The notes under the pieces were generated by a model, which saw only the letters and a list, made by a program, of their open reading frames with translations, did no database searches and was not told where the DNA came from. Of a stretch of 7,943 nt of DNA, positions 6,744 to 7,943 are shown piece after piece; the first letter of the stretch is position 1, and each line of letters begins with the position of its first letter. Both the position numbers and the translations under genes were made by a program. The stretch is from JAAEQG01 sp023133475 (GTDB lineage Bacteria > Planctomycetota > Phycisphaerae > UBA1845), in the NCBI GenBank assembly GCA_030631415.1, contig DAOVLE010000232.1, positions 1-7,943 of the forward strand, read 5' to 3'.

Positions 6744-6788
6744 CCGGGGCAGGCGTGATCCTCCGCGTTCCCGCCTGCCCCGGTTTGT
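6744..6788 (+). terminator. Rho-independent-like terminator after the cytochrome gene
   Basis: CCGGGGCAGGCG (6744-6755) and CGCCTGCCCCGG (6772-6783) form a perfect 12-bp GC-rich stem with a 16-base loop, followed by TTTGTT. It lies 60 bases after the cytochrome stop. The T-tract is short. A second hairpin, GTTCGAC/GTCGAAC (6787-6793 and 6799-6805), follows at once. Confidence 0.65.
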
Positions 6789-6838
6789 TCGACTTGTCGT
6801 CGAACCCCCGAGGACGGATGAGTTAGTGCCAAAGTAAT

Positions 6839-6853
6839 GCCGTCTTGGACGGC
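6839..6853. repeat. Small perfect hairpin
   Basis: GCCGTC (6839-6844) and GACGGC (6848-6853) pair across a TTG loop, just left of the MITE-like element. It may be fortuitous or part of an older insertion. No function is assigned. Confidence 0.35.
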
Positions 6854-6871
6854 GATTGCTTCGCGATATTC

Positions 6872-7078
6872 GTAACCGTTCACACCGGGTGGCACGGACA
6901 AGAACCGCCGACGAACAACGCTACGACATCACCGTGGAACGTTCGAGCGGTTCTTGTCCGTGGGAGCACGCGACGGCCTTCGCCACGGACAACGATCGCC
7001 GCCGACATCTAAGCCCATTCGGGGCGTTCCTCGAAGGCGATCCTTGTCCGTGCCACCCCAGAGGGCGTGAACGGTTAC
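6872..7078. mobile_element. 207-bp MITE-like element with 8-bp target duplication
   Basis: The termini are perfect 12-bp inverted repeats, GTAACCGTTCAC (6872-6883) and GTGAACGGTTAC (7067-7078). Similarity extends inward to GGGTGGCACGGAC with a small gap. The directly repeated octamer CGATATTC flanks both sides (6864-6871 and 7079-7086), a clear target duplication. Inside are two successive hairpins: CACGGACAAGAACCGC (6893-6908) pairs perfectly with 6947-6962, and 6982-7000 pairs with 7036-7054 at 17 of 19 positions. The CACGGACAA core therefore occurs four times in alternating orientation. No gene fits inside, so the element is non-autonomous. Ends starting GTAA with 8-bp duplications are, as I recall, typical of the IS66 family, which may supply the transposase. 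Confidence 0.85.
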
Positions 7079-7086
7079 CGATATTC

Positions 7087-7488
7087 TTTACGTGTCGCCG
7101 GTCACCGGCACGGGATTTGCGCGATAGACGCGCGTAACCCGTGCTTGGGGTCGGCTGGCCAAATATGTTGAGGGCCGGCTAATCACGATCGAACGGAAGA
7201 TCAAACGATTCACGTTGGACAACAGGTGGGGACGCGTAGAGATACCGCGAAACCGTTGTTCTGGAGACGGCAGCAACAAGACTGGCGCGATGGAGCGGCC
7301 AGATGCACGAATCGCGGCAAGGAAGGCCGTTCCACTTTGAGCTAAGTAGCTCGTTCGAGTCGGTTGACTGGTTGAAGTGCGGCGAATGGGAGATCGCGGC
7401 CGAGAGAAAGCATTGAGAGGTGACGCAAGGAACTCGATAACCTCTGCTTACCGGTGCCTTTTGATCACAAAGGGCATACCATCGCTAA
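7087..7488. other. Intergenic region with hairpins, no gene recognised
   Basis: GCCGGT-C-ACCGGC (7097-7109) is a near-perfect palindrome. Directly overlapping it, GCACGGG (7108-7114) pairs with CCCGTGC (7138-7144), with further partial pairing inside. From about 7145 to 7488 no coding frame has recognisable protein character. A 134-aa frame from 7377 overlaps the transposase relic in another frame and looks spurious. The right part may be eroded mobile-element DNA. Confidence 0.4.
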
Positions 7489-7943
7489 TGCCTGAACTAT
7501 GGTTCATCCGGCGGAAGCGTACTTGGGGGTGGCGGCAAGTCGGCACGTATTGTGTTTCCCATCCCGCGCGTCAGTTGCCCAGCTTGCGGCGTTGTGCGTC
7601 AGGTTCAGAGCGGGTTTGCCGACCGGCGTCGGAGTTACACCAAGTCCTTCGAGCGATATGCGTTGGATCTCTCACGGCACATGACCATCCAGGATGTGGC
7701 GGAGCACTTCCACGTGATCAAGCTTTTCAACGAGAAGCTGTCGAACCTGCGTCGGGAGTTGTATTGCGAGGCTACGGATAAGATGCACAAGGAGGAAGCC
7801 GAGGCCTTCCTGTCCGACTGGCTCAACCGCGCTATGATCTCCGGTGTTCGCATGCTCATGAAATTCGCCAAGACCTTGGCGGCTTATCGGACCGGTATCC
7901 TGGCCTACTACGATTATCCCATCTCTACCGGCCCTTTGGAGGG
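7489..7943 (+). pseudogene. ISL3-family transposase relic with internal deletions, cut by the window end
   Basis: The frame is open from 7489 to the window end but is not a complete transposase. It begins with an ISL3-like zinc-finger remnant (IVFPIPRVSCPACGVVRQV) and continues with GFADRRRSYTKSFERYALDL and HMTIQDVAEH. It then jumps directly to FHVIKLFNEKLSNLRRELY. In intact ISL3 enzymes these two segments are separated by the helix-turn-helix and by the stretch with the first catalytic acidic residues. A second jump joins ATDKMHK to EEAEAFLSDWLNRA, removing the KVLKGTRWLLLKN region. The rest, MKFAKTLAAYRTGILAYYDY and PISTGPLEG, is the usual C-terminal block with the final catalytic Glu. Both deletions keep the frame. 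No start codon for the N-terminal part is evident after the TAA at 7486. Without its catalytic middle it cannot transpose. The family call is from memory of the conserved blocks. Confidence 0.85.

Noticed and set aside
7377..7781. 134-aa open frame on the plus strand
   Set aside because: It runs out of frame over the ISL3 transposase blocks, which are readable in the frame starting at 7489.

Overview
This 7.9 kb window of fairly GC-rich DNA looks like an accessory region of an anaerobic or metabolically flexible bacterium. The best guess is Planctomycetota or a neighbouring PVC-type lineage. That guess rests on the paired-cysteine N-terminal domain of the gene at 3043, on REP-associated (IS200-like) transposases with short palindromic ends, and on a GCCGGC-type palindrome. 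It is an inference from gene style, not from a marker gene.

Layout: 1-471 is non-coding, with a GCCGGC palindrome and a remnant of a dispersed repeat. 472-2187 encodes a B12-binding-type radical SAM enzyme. 2265-3020 is a complete-looking REP-associated Y1 transposase element. 3043-4335 encodes a membrane protein with two zinc-ribbon-like regions and a secreted beta-rich C-terminal domain. 4434-4523 is a cluster of degenerate repeats, leading into a second, decayed copy of the same transposase element (4504-4862). 4863-5187 is a structured leader. 5188-6684 encodes an octaheme c-type cytochrome lipoprotein of the tetrathionate-reductase (OTR) family. A terminator follows, then a 207-bp MITE-like element (6872-7078) with a perfect 8-bp target duplication, and finally an internally deleted ISL3-family transposase relic that runs off the right end.

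The most interesting locus is the cytochrome. Its reading frame is broken once, by a TGA at 5518-5520, and continues in the same frame for 387 codons with seven more intact CxxCH motifs. The TGA falls ten residues before the second heme motif, where I recall OTR-family proteins carrying a conserved cysteine. A two-part hairpin starts at the first base after the TGA and ends in a 7-bp perfect stem with a GGG loop. This matches the known spacing and loop rule for bacterial SECIS elements. The simplest reading is one 498-residue selenoprotein, an octaheme cytochrome with selenocysteine near its catalytic heme, which a standard gene caller would split into two genes. A recent nonsense mutation is the main alternative.

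The genes do not form one operon. The radical SAM gene, the zinc-ribbon membrane protein and the cytochrome are separate units, divided by mobile-element insertions.
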